Source: Natronobacillus azotifigens (GTDB lineage Bacteria > Bacillota > Bacilli > Bacillales > Amphibacillaceae). Taken from it: 64,000 nt of DNA. The translations under genes were made by a program, and so were the position numbers. This document shows, piece after piece, positions 50,242-59,277 of the stretch. Under the pieces are notes generated by a model, which searched no databases, was not told the DNA's origin, and saw only the letters and a list, made by a program, of their open reading frames with translations. The stretch is taken from the NCBI RefSeq assembly GCF_026805325.1, contig NZ_JAPRAT010000015.1, positions 1-64,000 on the forward strand, written 5' to 3'. Position 1 is the stretch's first letter. Every line of letters starts with the position of its first letter.

Positions 50242-50760
50242 ATGAAGACAAATGTATTAGTTTTATTAGCTTTATTTGTAGGGATTGGTGCTATTTTGCA
50301 CACGATTGTACCACCCATATTATTGGGGGTAAAACCGGATATGATGTTATCGATGATGTTTCTTGGGATACTATTTTTCCCAAAAGCCAAATATGTCCTT
50401 ATCTTAGGACTGGCTACTGGTGTCATATCAGCCTTGACTACTAGTGCACCAGGTGGACAAATTTCTAACATGGTGGAAAAACCAATTACTGCTTTTATCT
50501 TTTTTGCGTTATTATTAATAGTTCCAAAAAATATCAATACAAAATGGAGTGCACCTGTTCTCGTTGCAATTGGTACAATAGTTAGTGGCTCCGTATTTCT
50601 ATACATGGCTCTAAATGTTGTTGGCTTGTTACCAGGATCATTTCTTCCAATGTTTGTTGGGGTTGTTTTACCAGCTGCATTATTAAATGTAATTTTCATA
50701 CTTGTTATCTATCCAATCACCAAAAATATATTCGATCGATCGCGTGTTCAGCTTGCTTAA
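50242..50760 (+). CDS. trpP: Tryptophan transporter TrpP
   Basis: 172 residues, about five membrane segments, TrpP (YhaG) family. Likely tryptophan importer; the TRAP site at its start is strong independent support. Position between hit and yhaH matches B. subtilis. A strong terminator follows directly. Confidence 0.92.
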   Translation: MKTNVLVLLALFVGIGAILHTIVPPILLGVKPDMMLSMMFLGILFFPKAKYVLILGLATGVISALTTSAPGGQISNMVEKPITAFIFFALLLIVPKNINTKWSAPVLVAIGTIVSGSVFLYMALNVVGLLPGSFLPMFVGVVLPAALLNVIFILVIYPITKNIFDRSRVQLA

Positions 50761-50800
50761 AAAATCCTCCTCCTTGCAAAAAGGAGGATTTTTTATTTTT
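50761..50800 (+). terminator. Terminator after trpP
   Basis: AATCCTCCT (50763-50771) with AGGAGGATT (50782-50790), then a long T run. Confidence 0.92.
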
Positions 50801-50874
50801 TTTTTAACTTTTTTATGTTTGATGCTGATAAAAGTAGAGAACATAGTATAATATAAGGGAAAGGAGTGTAAGCG

Positions 50875-51237
50875 ATGACTAACAAAAAATCAATACTACT
50901 TGGGTTCATAGTCGGCGGGGTTGTTAGTGCAGCCGCTACCTTATTGAGCGCACCGAAATCCGGTAAAGAAGTGAGAGCAGACATTAAGTCTAGTGGAGAA
51001 GAAATAGTTCATAATCTCGAAAAAATCAAGAATGATGGTCAGCTGTTAAAAGAACAAATTATTAGCACTTCTAAAGAAGGAGCTGCTTTAATTAAAGACC
51101 TTTCTTTAGATATTAAGCAATCAGTTGAAAGCTGGCGAAGCACGATTGAACCACATCAAAAAAATATCCAAATGTACTTAACACAAATAGAAGATCGATT
51201 AAAAGAATTGGAAGATCAAACAAATCCTGCAGAATAA
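50875..51237 (+). CDS. yhaH: YhaH, YtxH-domain protein
   Basis: 120 residues. N-terminal hydrophobic glycine-rich segment (LLGFIVGGVVSAAATLLSAPKSGKEVR) typical of the YtxH domain, then a long amphipathic helix. Probably membrane-associated, general-stress linked in relatives; function not defined. No sigma-B promoter was recognised. AAAGGAG precedes ATG and a terminator follows. Confidence 0.88.
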   Translation: MTNKKSILLGFIVGGVVSAAATLLSAPKSGKEVRADIKSSGEEIVHNLEKIKNDGQLLKEQIISTSKEGAALIKDLSLDIKQSVESWRSTIEPHQKNIQMYLTQIEDRLKELEDQTNPAE

Positions 51238-51241
51238 TTAG

Positions 51242-51281
51242 AAAGAGCTTATGTCGTATTTTTGCATAAGCTCTTTTTTTT
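51242..51281 (+). terminator. Terminator after yhaH
   Basis: AAAGAGCTTATG pairs with CATAAGCTCTTT, followed by a T run. Confidence 0.9.
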
Positions 51282-51296
51282 GATCTATATTTAATT

Positions 51297-51471
51297 ATCC
51301 CGGAGCAATCGTCCCTAAGACTCCGACTTCAAAACAAGAAGAACACCAAGTTGTTTATTTGAGAGTAATGGACGCTAGCCCCCGAATAGTTCAAGGGCCT
51401 ATAGGTCATCCTTTAGCACCAACAATCAGTGGCGAATATCTAAGAACTCCCACTGATTGAAGTTCCACTTT
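51297..51471 (-). repeat. CAATCAGTG element, full-length copy, inverted
   Basis: 175 bp, reverse orientation. It starts TATCCCGGAGCAATCG and ends TGATTGAAGTTCCACTT; all family blocks are present, with several base changes. Confidence 0.8.
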
Positions 51472-51566
51472 TTTTAATCCCTAAACTGTTAAGAAGCTAT
51501 GTTCTTCAGGGCTGATAGTAACAAGCTATGTAACCCTATAGTGTGACACTTATCTTATATGAGACA

Positions 51567-51604
51567 AAAGAAAGCTACCTTTACAACTAAAGGTAGCTTT
51601 CTTT
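51567..51604. terminator. Terminator after opuA operon
   Basis: AAAGAAAGCTACCTTTA pairs with TAAAGGTAGCTTTCTTT around a 4-nt loop, 22 nt past the opuAC stop. Confidence 0.85.
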
Positions 51605-51626
51605 TTATTTAACTTAACACTATTAA

Positions 51627-52574
51627 TTATTCTAATCCTGCAATCCACTCATCTACTTTATCTTGGTTTGCAGCGATCCAGTTTGCAGCAGCGTCTTCTT
51701 CAGAAACGCCATCTGTAATTTCTAGCATCACTTCTTCCATATCAGAAGGTTCCCAGAAGAATTGATCTAAAATGTGATAAGCTGCAGGACTGTCTTGCTC
51801 AAGTCCTTCACGTACCATTGTTTCAATTGACTCAGCTCCACCAAATGAACCTTCCGGATCTTCTAAATATTTCAAGTCATACTGAGCAAATTTCCAATGT
51901 GGTGTCCAACCAGTAACTACGATAGGCTCTTCGTTGTTTATTGCTTCACCTAGCGCAACTGCCATTGCACCACTTGATGATGGATCTACACTCCAGCCAT
52001 CTAAATTATAGTCATCCAAAGCGTCTTCTGCTGCTTGAACTACACCAGCACCTGGTTCAATACCTGTAATGCTATCTAATCCATCATAATCAGCTAAATC
52101 TGCAATGGAAGTAACATCCATGTATTCTGGAACTACTAATCCAATTCCAGCTCCTTCAAGGTTTGGTCCTAATTGAACTAAATTGTCTTGATGTTGTTCA
52201 AATAATTCACCATGCGTACCTGGTAACCATGCTGCTACCATTCCATCCGCATCTCCAGTTGCTACTGAACTCCACATAATTGCATTGTCAATCGGTGTAA
52301 TTGTTACATCATAACCTTGTGATTCTAATACTTGTGCGATTACATTTGTGGATGCAATCTCAGAATCCCATTCAACATAAACAAGTTCAATACTTTCTTC
52401 ACCTAGTTCAATTCCTGTTACGTCATCACCTGTTTCACCTTCATCACCATTGGTGACTTCATCTCCATTGGTGGTGTCATCACCATTTTCATCATTAGTA
52501 CCACATGCAGCTAATACTAGTGATAACATAAGTACCAACAATAACCCTAAATGTTTCCATTGTAATTTGAACAT
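51627..52574 (-). CDS. opuAC: Glycine betaine-binding lipoprotein OpuAC
   Basis: 315 residues. Lipoprotein signal with lipobox LAAC at about residues 21-24, then an acidic linker of Asp/Glu/Gly/Thr (roughly residues 25-55), unusually rich in NGDE-like motifs, then an OpuAC-type binding fold with several tryptophans that would cage the quaternary amine. Third gene of opuAA-AB-AC. The acidic linker suits a salt-adapted host. Confidence 0.93.
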   Translation of the reverse strand: MFKLQWKHLGLLLVLMLSLVLAACGTNDENGDDTTNGDEVTNGDEGETGDDVTGIELGEESIELVYVEWDSEIASTNVIAQVLESQGYDVTITPIDNAIMWSSVATGDADGMVAAWLPGTHGELFEQHQDNLVQLGPNLEGAGIGLVVPEYMDVTSIADLADYDGLDSITGIEPGAGVVQAAEDALDDYNLDGWSVDPSSSGAMAVALGEAINNEEPIVVTGWTPHWKFAQYDLKYLEDPEGSFGGAESIETMVREGLEQDSPAAYHILDQFFWEPSDMEEVMLEITDGVSEEDAAANWIAANQDKVDEWIAGLE

Positions 52575-52641
52575 TAAAGCGTCTCCCCTTTTTCCTTATT
52601 TATTTATGGTTATCCTTTCTTTTGAAAGGTTTCCAACTATT

Positions 52642-53481
52642 TTAATTACCTTTATTCAAATTCTGTGTAAAGCGATCAATGATAATCGCTAAAATAACAA
52701 TTGAAATACCTGCGACAAAACCAGGTCCAATTTGAGCCCGTTGTAAAGCTGAAAGTACTTGTCGCCCTAGTCCGGGAGCACCGATCATTGATGCGATAAC
52801 TACCATTGATAATGATAACATTACCGTTTGGTTAATCCCAGCCATAATTGTTCCTTTTGCCATTGGCAATTCTACTTTGAATAAACGTTGGGAACCTGTA
52901 CTACCAAATGCCTCTGCAGCCTCTACAAGTTCAGTTGATACTTGACGAATACCCAAATTCGTAAAACGAACGGTTGGAGGTGTTGCAAAGATTAAAGATG
53001 CAAATACACCAGGCACCATTCCGATACTGAAAAATGCTACGGCAGGAATTAAGTAAACAAAAGCAGGCATTGTCTGCATAAAGTCTAATATTGGTAAAAT
53101 AATTGACTCTGCAGTTTTGCTTTTTGACATGAGAATCCCAATCGGTACACCAATGATCACCGATAAAATACTAGAAATTAGTACCAATGTGAAGGTGTAC
53201 ATTAACTCTTCCCATAGCCCCTGGTTATAAATTAATAATAGCCCCACTAAGGAAAATACAGCCAATCCAAATTTCTTTCCTGTTACAAAAAATGCGGCTA
53301 CAGCTACCAATAAAATGATGATAATCGCAGGAATATCATACAACCGATCTGCAACCCAATTCATGAAATCGCCAAATTGATTTCGTATCGGATTGAAGAT
53401 AAAAGAAAACGTGTTTGTAATCCAATCCGTTAACCATTGTACTGCTTCAGATATTGGAATCTGTGGAATAAAATCAAACAT
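52642..53481 (-). CDS. opuAB: Glycine betaine ABC permease OpuAB
   Basis: 279 residues from the second ATG (53481), which has GAGG 9 nt upstream; the first ATG at 53487 is too close to it. About seven membrane segments and the binding-protein-dependent transport signature [20 protein letters not shown]. Overlaps opuAA by 8 nt. Confidence 0.93.
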   Translation of the reverse strand: MFDFIPQIPISEAVQWLTDWITNTFSFIFNPIRNQFGDFMNWVADRLYDIPAIIIILLVAVAAFFVTGKKFGLAVFSLVGLLLIYNQGLWEELMYTFTLVLISSILSVIIGVPIGILMSKSKTAESIILPILDFMQTMPAFVYLIPAVAFFSIGMVPGVFASLIFATPPTVRFTNLGIRQVSTELVEAAEAFGSTGSQRLFKVELPMAKGTIMAGINQTVMLSLSMVVIASMIGAPGLGRQVLSALQRAQIGPGFVAGISIVILAIIIDRFTQNLNKGN

Positions 53482-54670
53482 TAACATTCACCTCACCCTC
53501 ACCGGCTAATGCGGCCAATACGGAACCTCTAATGATAATCCCAACGAGTTTCCCTTCATCTACAACAGCAACTGGTACTGGCGTATTATGAATGATCTCA
53601 AAAATTTCTTGCATTGGTTTGTCTCTCGTAACGGTTGGTACGTCTGTACGTAAAATTTCATTCAAATCACGAATCTCATTTTTACGAGCATCTGACGCAT
53701 CATCAGCAGTTACAAACCCTTTTAAATTTCTTTTACTGTCTGTTACATAAATACTAGATAGCCCAACTTCACGCATACGTTCTAAGGCAACACGTGGACC
53801 ATGTTTATCTATATTAATTGTTTCTGGGCGTTTCATAATATTTTCAGCAGTTAAAACTTTGGATCGATCAACATCTTCAACGAATCGTTCTACATAATCA
53901 TTTGCCGGATTTACAAGGATATCTTCCGGTGTACCTATTTGAACAATAGAACCATCTTTCATCAAAGCAATTCGATCTCCAATCCGCAACGCTTCGTCCA
54001 AATCATGTGTAATAAAGATAATTGTTTTCTGCATTTTTGTCTGTAAATCAAGAAGCTCATCTTGCATATCTTTACGAATTAATGGATCTAGTGCAGAAAA
54101 CGCCTCATCCATTAATAACACTTCAGGATCATTAGCTAAAGCACGTGCCAAACCAACACGTTGCTGCATTCCACCAGATAGTTGTTCAGGATATTGATGA
54201 ATATAATCACCTAGCCCAACTAAATCTAACGATGCTTTTGCTTTTTTCTCTCGTTCTTCTTTGTCCATTCCCTGTACTTCTAAACCATATTCCGCATTTT
54301 CTAGAATGGTGCGAAACGGAAATAAACCAAATTTCTGGAATACCATGCTTAATTTTTCTCGGCGAATACGACGAAGATTTTCTTTATTCATTGTAGCTAA
54401 ATCTTCTCCGTCCACATACACATGGCCTTCCGTTGGTTCGATTAAACGGTTTATCAAACGTATTAGCGTTGATTTACCACTACCTGACAACCCCATGATT
54501 ACAAAAATTTCGCCTGCATCTACCTCAAAAGATGCTCGATTAACCCCTACCGTATCACCAGTATGTCGTAAGATTTCTTCTTTTGATTTCCCACTATCCA
54601 ACATTTTCAAAGATTGCTTTACGTTTTTCCCAAAAACCTTAGACAAATTTTCTACTTTTATTACTGGCAC
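53474..54670 (-). CDS. opuAA: Glycine betaine ABC ATPase OpuAA
   Basis: 398 residues from a GTG at 54670 (GAGGTG 6 nt upstream). Walker [10 protein letters not shown], signature [10 protein letters not shown], Walker [13 protein letters not shown], then two C-terminal CBS repeats ([19 protein letters not shown] region), which in OpuA sense ionic strength. Drives osmoprotectant uptake. Confidence 0.95.
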   Translation of the reverse strand: MPVIKVENLSKVFGKNVKQSLKMLDSGKSKEEILRHTGDTVGVNRASFEVDAGEIFVIMGLSGSGKSTLIRLINRLIEPTEGHVYVDGEDLATMNKENLRRIRREKLSMVFQKFGLFPFRTILENAEYGLEVQGMDKEEREKKAKASLDLVGLGDYIHQYPEQLSGGMQQRVGLARALANDPEVLLMDEAFSALDPLIRKDMQDELLDLQTKMQKTIIFITHDLDEALRIGDRIALMKDGSIVQIGTPEDILVNPANDYVERFVEDVDRSKVLTAENIMKRPETINIDKHGPRVALERMREVGLSSIYVTDSKRNLKGFVTADDASDARKNEIRDLNEILRTDVPTVTRDKPMQEIFEIIHNTPVPVAVVDEGKLVGIIIRGSVLAALAGEGEVNVNV

Positions 54671-54835
54671 AACGTTCACCTCTTTTATCATTTATAAAAT
54701 TCTAGCACGAAGTCCCTCTAATAATTAGTGAATGTACCAATTTTTCAAAGACCCAAACTTGCTACTTTACTACTATACCCTTTATTGATGAAACAATTCA
54801 AACTAGAAATACGGTCAATTTCGTATAAATTTTAC

Positions 54836-54853
54836 GTACAGTTTATACTGTAC
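54836..54853. promoter_or_regulatory. Palindrome in opuA/gbsR intergenic region
   Basis: GTACAG-TTTATA-CTGTAC, a perfect 6-6-6 inverted repeat in the gap between the divergent opuA operon and the GbsR-type gene. Next to it a TATAAT reads towards opuA. Candidate operator for the neighbouring regulator. Confidence 0.55.
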
Positions 54854-54983
54854 AAATATTATATACGATTTACATGGAATTCCTCCATTTTTCTAGTATT
54901 ATCGCCTAGCATGTCTGTTTCCATTTAAGAAACAATTCGTGTAAGCTTATTTAGACACCTTTATTTAAGGAGAGAAACCTATA

Positions 54984-55460
54984 ATGACAACAAAGGAAAA
55001 CCTTCATCAAATGATTATACAAGAATTCTCCAAAACAGTTGAAATGTTTAATATATCTCCAAGTGACGCCAGACTTTTTACTGTACTATACCTCCATAAC
55101 AAACCAATGACATTAGATGAAATGAGTACAGCATTAGGAAAAAGCAAAACCTCAGTAAATACGGGAATTCGAAATTTATCAGAATTGGCCTTAGTGAAAC
55201 AAGTATGGAAAAAGGGAACGAGAAAGGATTGGTATACTACTGACCAAGAACTTTATCAAAAATTCATGCAGACTTATATCGACAAGTGGGTTGACCAAAC
55301 GGCTAACCATAAACAAACCTTGTACGAAATTGAACAGATTTTTTTGGAAAAGCAATGCTCAGATGATGATCGTCATGTTTTAGAAGAAAAATTATCGGAA
55401 ATGATAAACTTTCATAAACGAATCGAGCAAGCGTTCTCAAAAATTAAACCAAAACAATAA
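54984..55460 (+). CDS. GbsR/MarR-type regulator of opuA
   Basis: 158 residues, GbsR family: N-terminal winged helix (MTLDEMSTALGKSKTSVNTGIRNLSEL) and a helical C-terminal part. Members sense choline or glycine betaine and repress uptake or synthesis genes; OpuAR-type members sit next to opuA. Divergent from opuAA over a palindrome. The stop codon overlaps the start of a repeat element. Confidence 0.85.
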   Translation: MTTKENLHQMIIQEFSKTVEMFNISPSDARLFTVLYLHNKPMTLDEMSTALGKSKTSVNTGIRNLSELALVKQVWKKGTRKDWYTTDQELYQKFMQTYIDKWVDQTANHKQTLYEIEQIFLEKQCSDDDRHVLEEKLSEMINFHKRIEQAFSKIKPKQ

Positions 55461-55638
55461 AGTGAAACTTCAATCAGTGGGGATTTTTAAGTATTCCCCC
55501 ACTGATTGTTATTCCTAAAGGATGACCTTAAAGGCCCTTGAAACATTCGGGGTGCTAGCGTCCATTACTCCCAATTAAACAACTTGATATTCTCGTTGTT
55601 TTGAAATGGGAGTCTTACGGAAGGTTGCTCCGGAATAA
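55459..55638 (+). repeat. CAATCAGTG element, full-length copy (180 bp)
   Basis: Begins within the stop codon of the GbsR-type gene. Left hairpin CAATCAGTGGGG/CCCCCACTGATTG; right hairpin ACTCCCAATT/AAATGGGAGT with one mismatch. Same orientation as the upstream gene. Confidence 0.85.
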
Positions 55639-55641
55639 AAA

Positions 55642-55686
55642 ACTTGGGTGTGCAAATCTATTTTTTTACACACCCAAGTCTTTTTA
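55642..55686 (+). terminator. Terminator after repeat element
   Basis: ACTTGGGTGTG pairs with CACACCCAAGT, followed by CTTTTT. Between here and 55870 nothing else is supported. Confidence 0.85.
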
Positions 55687-55923
55687 AAGCAATAGACTAC
55701 AAGTTCACTTTTTTCTTCTTATTAATATTGTTTAAGTTCTAAGTAAAAAACAATCTTTCTCTATAAGTTATTTAGTTGCGTTTGCAACACTACAGTTATG
55801 TCGATCTTTCTTCTAATTATCATAATATCCAAAACTTCTCTTTTACAAGGAAATGTAAACTTGATACAATATACACATGGAGTTCATACTTTTCGCTAAT
55901 ATTTTCTCATAAAGTGATTAGGT

Positions 55924-56214
55924 TTGCTTATTCGCCTAAATAAATGGCGCATACCAGTGTTAGGAATTTTTTCTCGTATAAAAATGTCAAAAAATGCATT
56001 ACTTTTCACCTTATTAGCTCCTACACTGTTTATTACTGTACCACTAATAATTGCTAGCTATTTTCATACGGGGTATTTTACCTACTACATCATCTTAATT
56101 GTGATTAATATTGGATTATCCTATTCAGATTTTGTTTGTATTCATAAAATTCACCAGGCACCTAAAAAATGCATCATTGAAAACGATGGTGCAAGCTATG
56201 ATATACTGGTATAA
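55924..56214 (+). pseudogene. Remnant of DUF3267 (putative zincin) membrane protein
   Basis: The open frame keeps only what looks like the C-terminal half of a DUF3267 protein: LAPTLFITVPLIIASYF, then a second membrane segment ending NIGLSYSDF and KAPK-like HQAPKK. The family is usually about 180 residues with an N-terminal HExxH. Upstream, in another frame, THGVHTFR could be a damaged form of that motif, followed by stops. No ribosome binding site precedes the TTG. A functional short protein from the ATG at 55984 is less likely. Confidence 0.5.
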
Positions 56215-56252
56215 CTTATTTTTTAAAATCTATTAATCTACAGGAGGAGTAT

Positions 56253-56435
56253 ATGATGGTCTTATTATTTAGTTTTTTTGCCTTTTTCATCTACACAATA
56301 TTTAATACACTTACAAATCACCTATGCGTGAAGAAAGATATGTCTTATGAAAAACAGTTATATGTATACAGAACTGTAAATATATACACGACTATTTTAT
56401 TAGCTTCTTCTTATTTATCTATAACATACTTGTAA
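56253..56435 (+). CDS. Small two-helix membrane protein
   Basis: 60 residues, with two hydrophobic stretches (about residues 3-20 and 42-58) and a polar basic centre. The site AGGAGG 5 nt before ATG is strong, which supports a real gene; a second ATG follows at once. Not recognised. It lies 38 nt after the DUF3267 remnant and may once have shared its transcript. Confidence 0.6.
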   Translation: MMVLLFSFFAFFIYTIFNTLTNHLCVKKDMSYEKQLYVYRTVNIYTTILLASSYLSITYL

Positions 56436-56526
56436 ATAAGATCTAAAAAGAAAGCTACTTTTAAAAAAACCGACCAATCAGTGCAAGTTTTGCAGACAAT
56501 TGGTCCGAGAATTGATTGAATTAATC

Positions 56527-56570
56527 AAAACGACAGTTGACCCAAGATGGTTTGCTGTCGTTTTTTCTTT
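56527..56570 (+). terminator. Terminator after small membrane protein gene
   Basis: AAAACGACAG pairs with CTGTCGTTTT, then T6. A weaker hairpin (CCAAT/ATTGG) lies 40-60 nt before it. The following 190 nt to prsA are AT-rich and hold no feature that I can name. Confidence 0.8.
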
Positions 56571-56762
56571 GCTGATAAACCTTCGCCATGATCTTAATCA
56601 ATAAAGGGGGAACATTCATTCATCTGAAAAAATAACGATATTTAATTATGTAAAAACTAAGGAATTTCTATTTCCTCTATATATTTCACCCTAATCTATG
56701 GTATATTAACATTTGGTAATGTAATTATAGTTTTTAGATTAAAAAAGTGGGAGTGTAATACA

Positions 56763-57641
56763 ATGAAAAAATTAGCTATTATAGCAACAATTACTGCTGG
56801 AGTTATTGGGTTGTCTGCTTGCTCACCCGATGAAGATCCAGAGGTCGTCGTGGAAACTAGTACAGGAAATATCACTAAAGAAGATTTTTATGAAGAAATG
56901 AAAGCAACGACAGGGGAATCTGTCTTGCAACAAATGGTCTTAACAAAAATTCTAGAAGATAGATATGAGATAGACGATGAAGAAGTTGATGCTCAAATTG
57001 ATATGTATAAAATGCAGTATGGTGAACAATGGGAAATGGTCTTAATGTCCAGTGGATTCGCTGATGAAGATGATTTTCGTAATGAACTAAGAATGCAAAT
57101 GTTACAACAAGAAGCAATGATTGAAGATATAGAAGTATCTGACGAAGAAATTGAAACACGTTATGAGCGATTAAAAGAAGAAGTAGAAGCACGTCATATT
57201 TTAGTTGAGGATGAAGAAACAGCAAATGAGTTGAAATCACAACTAGACGACGGTGCCAATTTTTCTGATTTAGCAGAAGAGCATTCTACCGATACTAATT
57301 CTGCTGTCCAAGGTGGAGATTTAGGCTTTTTCTCAAGTGGAGACATGGTTATAGAGTTTGAAGACGTTGCTTACGGATTAGAAATTGGTGAAATTAGTGA
57401 ACCAGTGGCATCCGACTTTGGATGGCATATTATTCAACTTACAGATAGACAAGAAATTGAATCCGAAATTCAAGATTTAGATGAAATTCGTGAAAACATT
57501 AGAAAAGAAATTGCGATGGGTAAAGTTGATGAATCAACAGCGATGGAGAAAATGAATCAAATTATTGAAGATGCTAACGTTCAAGTAAACATTGACGGCT
57601 TCGAAGATATCTTTGAAATGCAAGAACCAGCACTACAATAA
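56763..57641 (+). CDS. prsA: Foldase lipoprotein PrsA
   Basis: 292 residues. Lipobox LSAC at about residues 17-20, then N-terminal chaperone region, a parvulin-type prolyl isomerase domain at about residues 133-225 (EARHILVEDEETA, GGDLGFFSSGDMV, ASDFGWHIIQL), and a C-terminal helix. Very acidic overall. It folds secreted proteins outside the membrane. Keeps its B. subtilis place near yhaM. Confidence 0.95.
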   Translation: MKKLAIIATITAGVIGLSACSPDEDPEVVVETSTGNITKEDFYEEMKATTGESVLQQMVLTKILEDRYEIDDEEVDAQIDMYKMQYGEQWEMVLMSSGFADEDDFRNELRMQMLQQEAMIEDIEVSDEEIETRYERLKEEVEARHILVEDEETANELKSQLDDGANFSDLAEEHSTDTNSAVQGGDLGFFSSGDMVIEFEDVAYGLEIGEISEPVASDFGWHIIQLTDRQEIESEIQDLDEIRENIRKEIAMGKVDESTAMEKMNQIIEDANVQVNIDGFEDIFEMQEPALQ

Positions 57642-57648
57642 CGAAACA

Positions 57649-57688
57649 AAAGCTAGTTAAAGAAGCATGACTCTTTAACTAGCTTTTT
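57649..57688 (+). terminator. Terminator after prsA
   Basis: AAAGCTAGTTAAAGA pairs with TCTTTAACTAGCTTT, followed by TT. Confidence 0.92.
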
Positions 57689-57791
57689 CTATTAGAATGT
57701 GAAGATTAAATTCCATTCGTTTCCCTATTCAAACGTAAAAAAGTTCGGTAAAATATAAGGAAGATAGCGAACAGGATAGGAGGTTAGCTTC

Positions 57792-59024
57792 ATGACAAAT
57801 AGTAATCGTTATTTTTTTGATATTATTCCGATAGATTATCATTGTTCAGAGGAACAAGCGATAGAAATATTAGAGAAGTTCCCCGCCCCTGAATTACCTG
57901 ATGGGAATACATATTTTGATTTACAAGATCAGCAAGAAGGTAATTCAATTAAGCAAAGATTATTACTGAATGAATATGAAGTGAGATTAACCAGAACAAA
58001 TAAACAATTTTTAAAAATGTCCTTTAGTAATAATGCAGGTATGATTCAGGCGAAAATGTGGGATAACCAAGGCGCAATTGATCGTTACTTACCTTTGCTA
58101 GAAGCACATACCATTTTTGAAGTAGAGGGTGTTGTGGATGTATTCAATGGAAATAAATCCATTACCGTCAATCGGTTAACCGCACAGCATGAAGATGTAA
58201 ATCCATTTGCCCTATTACCGTACACAAAAATGGACATACCGAATCTAACGGTTGAATTATTCTCATACTTACATGAACTAAGTGAACCGTATCAGTCAAT
58301 AGCCATCGCGGCAATGGAGCATTTTTGGAATGATTTTCGCCTAGCTCCCGCGGCCAAAGGATATCACCATAATTACTTAGGTGGATTATTAAAACACACC
58401 ATTGGATTAATGCGAATCACACGTTACATCTGTACGATTGAAAAAGACCATGTGGAAGCAATCATTAAACTCATTCAAGTTGTAGAAAAAGCTTACAAAA
58501 AGGAAATCTATCAATCATATAAAACCGAAAACGATCAAAGCAATCCATTGGTTTGGCGTGACACAATTGATCATCTTTATAAGATGCTTCAAGGGCTGAT
58601 TGCCTGTAAAGAGGAAACACCTCCTTATGATTTATTAATAACCGCCATTTTATATCATGATATTGGTAAGTTACTCGAATATGACCATGCTGGATTATCG
58701 TTTCATCCTTTTAAATTTTTATTCCCAACAGCGGATCATAAAATTTTATCTGATCGAAAACAGGCGGGTATTGCAATGGATTCACTAGGAGTTATGGTCG
58801 GGCATATTCCATACGGCATGTTGTTATTAACAAAAATCATAGAAACAGAAAAAATCGAGTTGCCCGTGGCAGCAATCCATGAACTTATTCATTGTATTTT
58901 ATGCCATCACGGGTTACCAGAATGGGGATCAGCAGTACGTGCTCCACAAACCTTATCAGGATACCTCATCCATATTGTTGATTATTTAGATAGTCGTTTT
59001 GAAAATACCGAGCTTGTAAAGTAA
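57792..59024 (+). CDS. YhaM-like HD/OB-fold protein, enlarged
   Basis: 410 residues, against 314 in B. subtilis YhaM. An OB-fold-like part (LKMSFSNNAGMIQAKMWDN, FEVEGVVDVFNGNKSITVNRL) is followed by an HD domain: KGYHHNYLGGLLKHT, AILYHDIGKLLEY, and CHHGLPEWGS. Extra material: about 60 residues at the N terminus, about 65 between the first His motif and HD, and about 20 after HD; the YhaM C-terminal tail is missing. YhaM is a 3'-5' exoribonuclease. It sits in the yhaM position but on the opposite strand to yhaN/yhaO. Confidence 0.75.
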   Translation: MTNSNRYFFDIIPIDYHCSEEQAIEILEKFPAPELPDGNTYFDLQDQQEGNSIKQRLLLNEYEVRLTRTNKQFLKMSFSNNAGMIQAKMWDNQGAIDRYLPLLEAHTIFEVEGVVDVFNGNKSITVNRLTAQHEDVNPFALLPYTKMDIPNLTVELFSYLHELSEPYQSIAIAAMEHFWNDFRLAPAAKGYHHNYLGGLLKHTIGLMRITRYICTIEKDHVEAIIKLIQVVEKAYKKEIYQSYKTENDQSNPLVWRDTIDHLYKMLQGLIACKEETPPYDLLITAILYHDIGKLLEYDHAGLSFHPFKFLFPTADHKILSDRKQAGIAMDSLGVMVGHIPYGMLLLTKIIETEKIELPVAAIHELIHCILCHHGLPEWGSAVRAPQTLSGYLIHIVDYLDSRFENTELVK

Positions 59025-59101
59025 GCATTTGATCAAAGGGGAAAAGAGCTTCTTTATAAAGACGCGTTGAGCTCAGGAAAAGAAAGTATTTGATAAAGAA
59101 A

Positions 59102-59217
59102 TAAGGGGATAGCAAACATCAGCCCCTACTGTTATACTAGAAAATCTTTTGTATCTATTTAAAGATAAACACTTAAACGTATCGTCATAAAGCTAATTTT
59201 TTTAAACTTCCTAAACT
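59102..59217 (-). repeat. TATAACAG dispersed element, copy 3, inverted
   Basis: On the minus strand it reads TTAGCTTTATGACGATA, TTATCTTTAAATAGATAC, TTTTCTAGTATAACAGTAGG and GGCTGATG, matching the 18.3-kb copy closely in the left half. The cloverleaf arms are not present. Confidence 0.8.
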
Positions 59218-59220
59218 ATT

Positions 59221-59269
59221 AAAAAAAGCAAGGAAAGGGCCCACTAGCTGACCTCTTCTTGCTTTTTTT
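59221..59269. terminator. Terminator between convergent genes
   Basis: AAAAAAAGCAAG pairs with CTTGCTTTTTTT; usable on both strands, 9 nt from the GbsR-type gene stop. Confidence 0.8.
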
Positions 59270-59277
59270 CATCTGAT

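Noticed and set aside
51480..51560. Fourth TATAACAG element
   Set aside because: Only GGGCTGATAGT and a few scattered bases agree; too weak to call.
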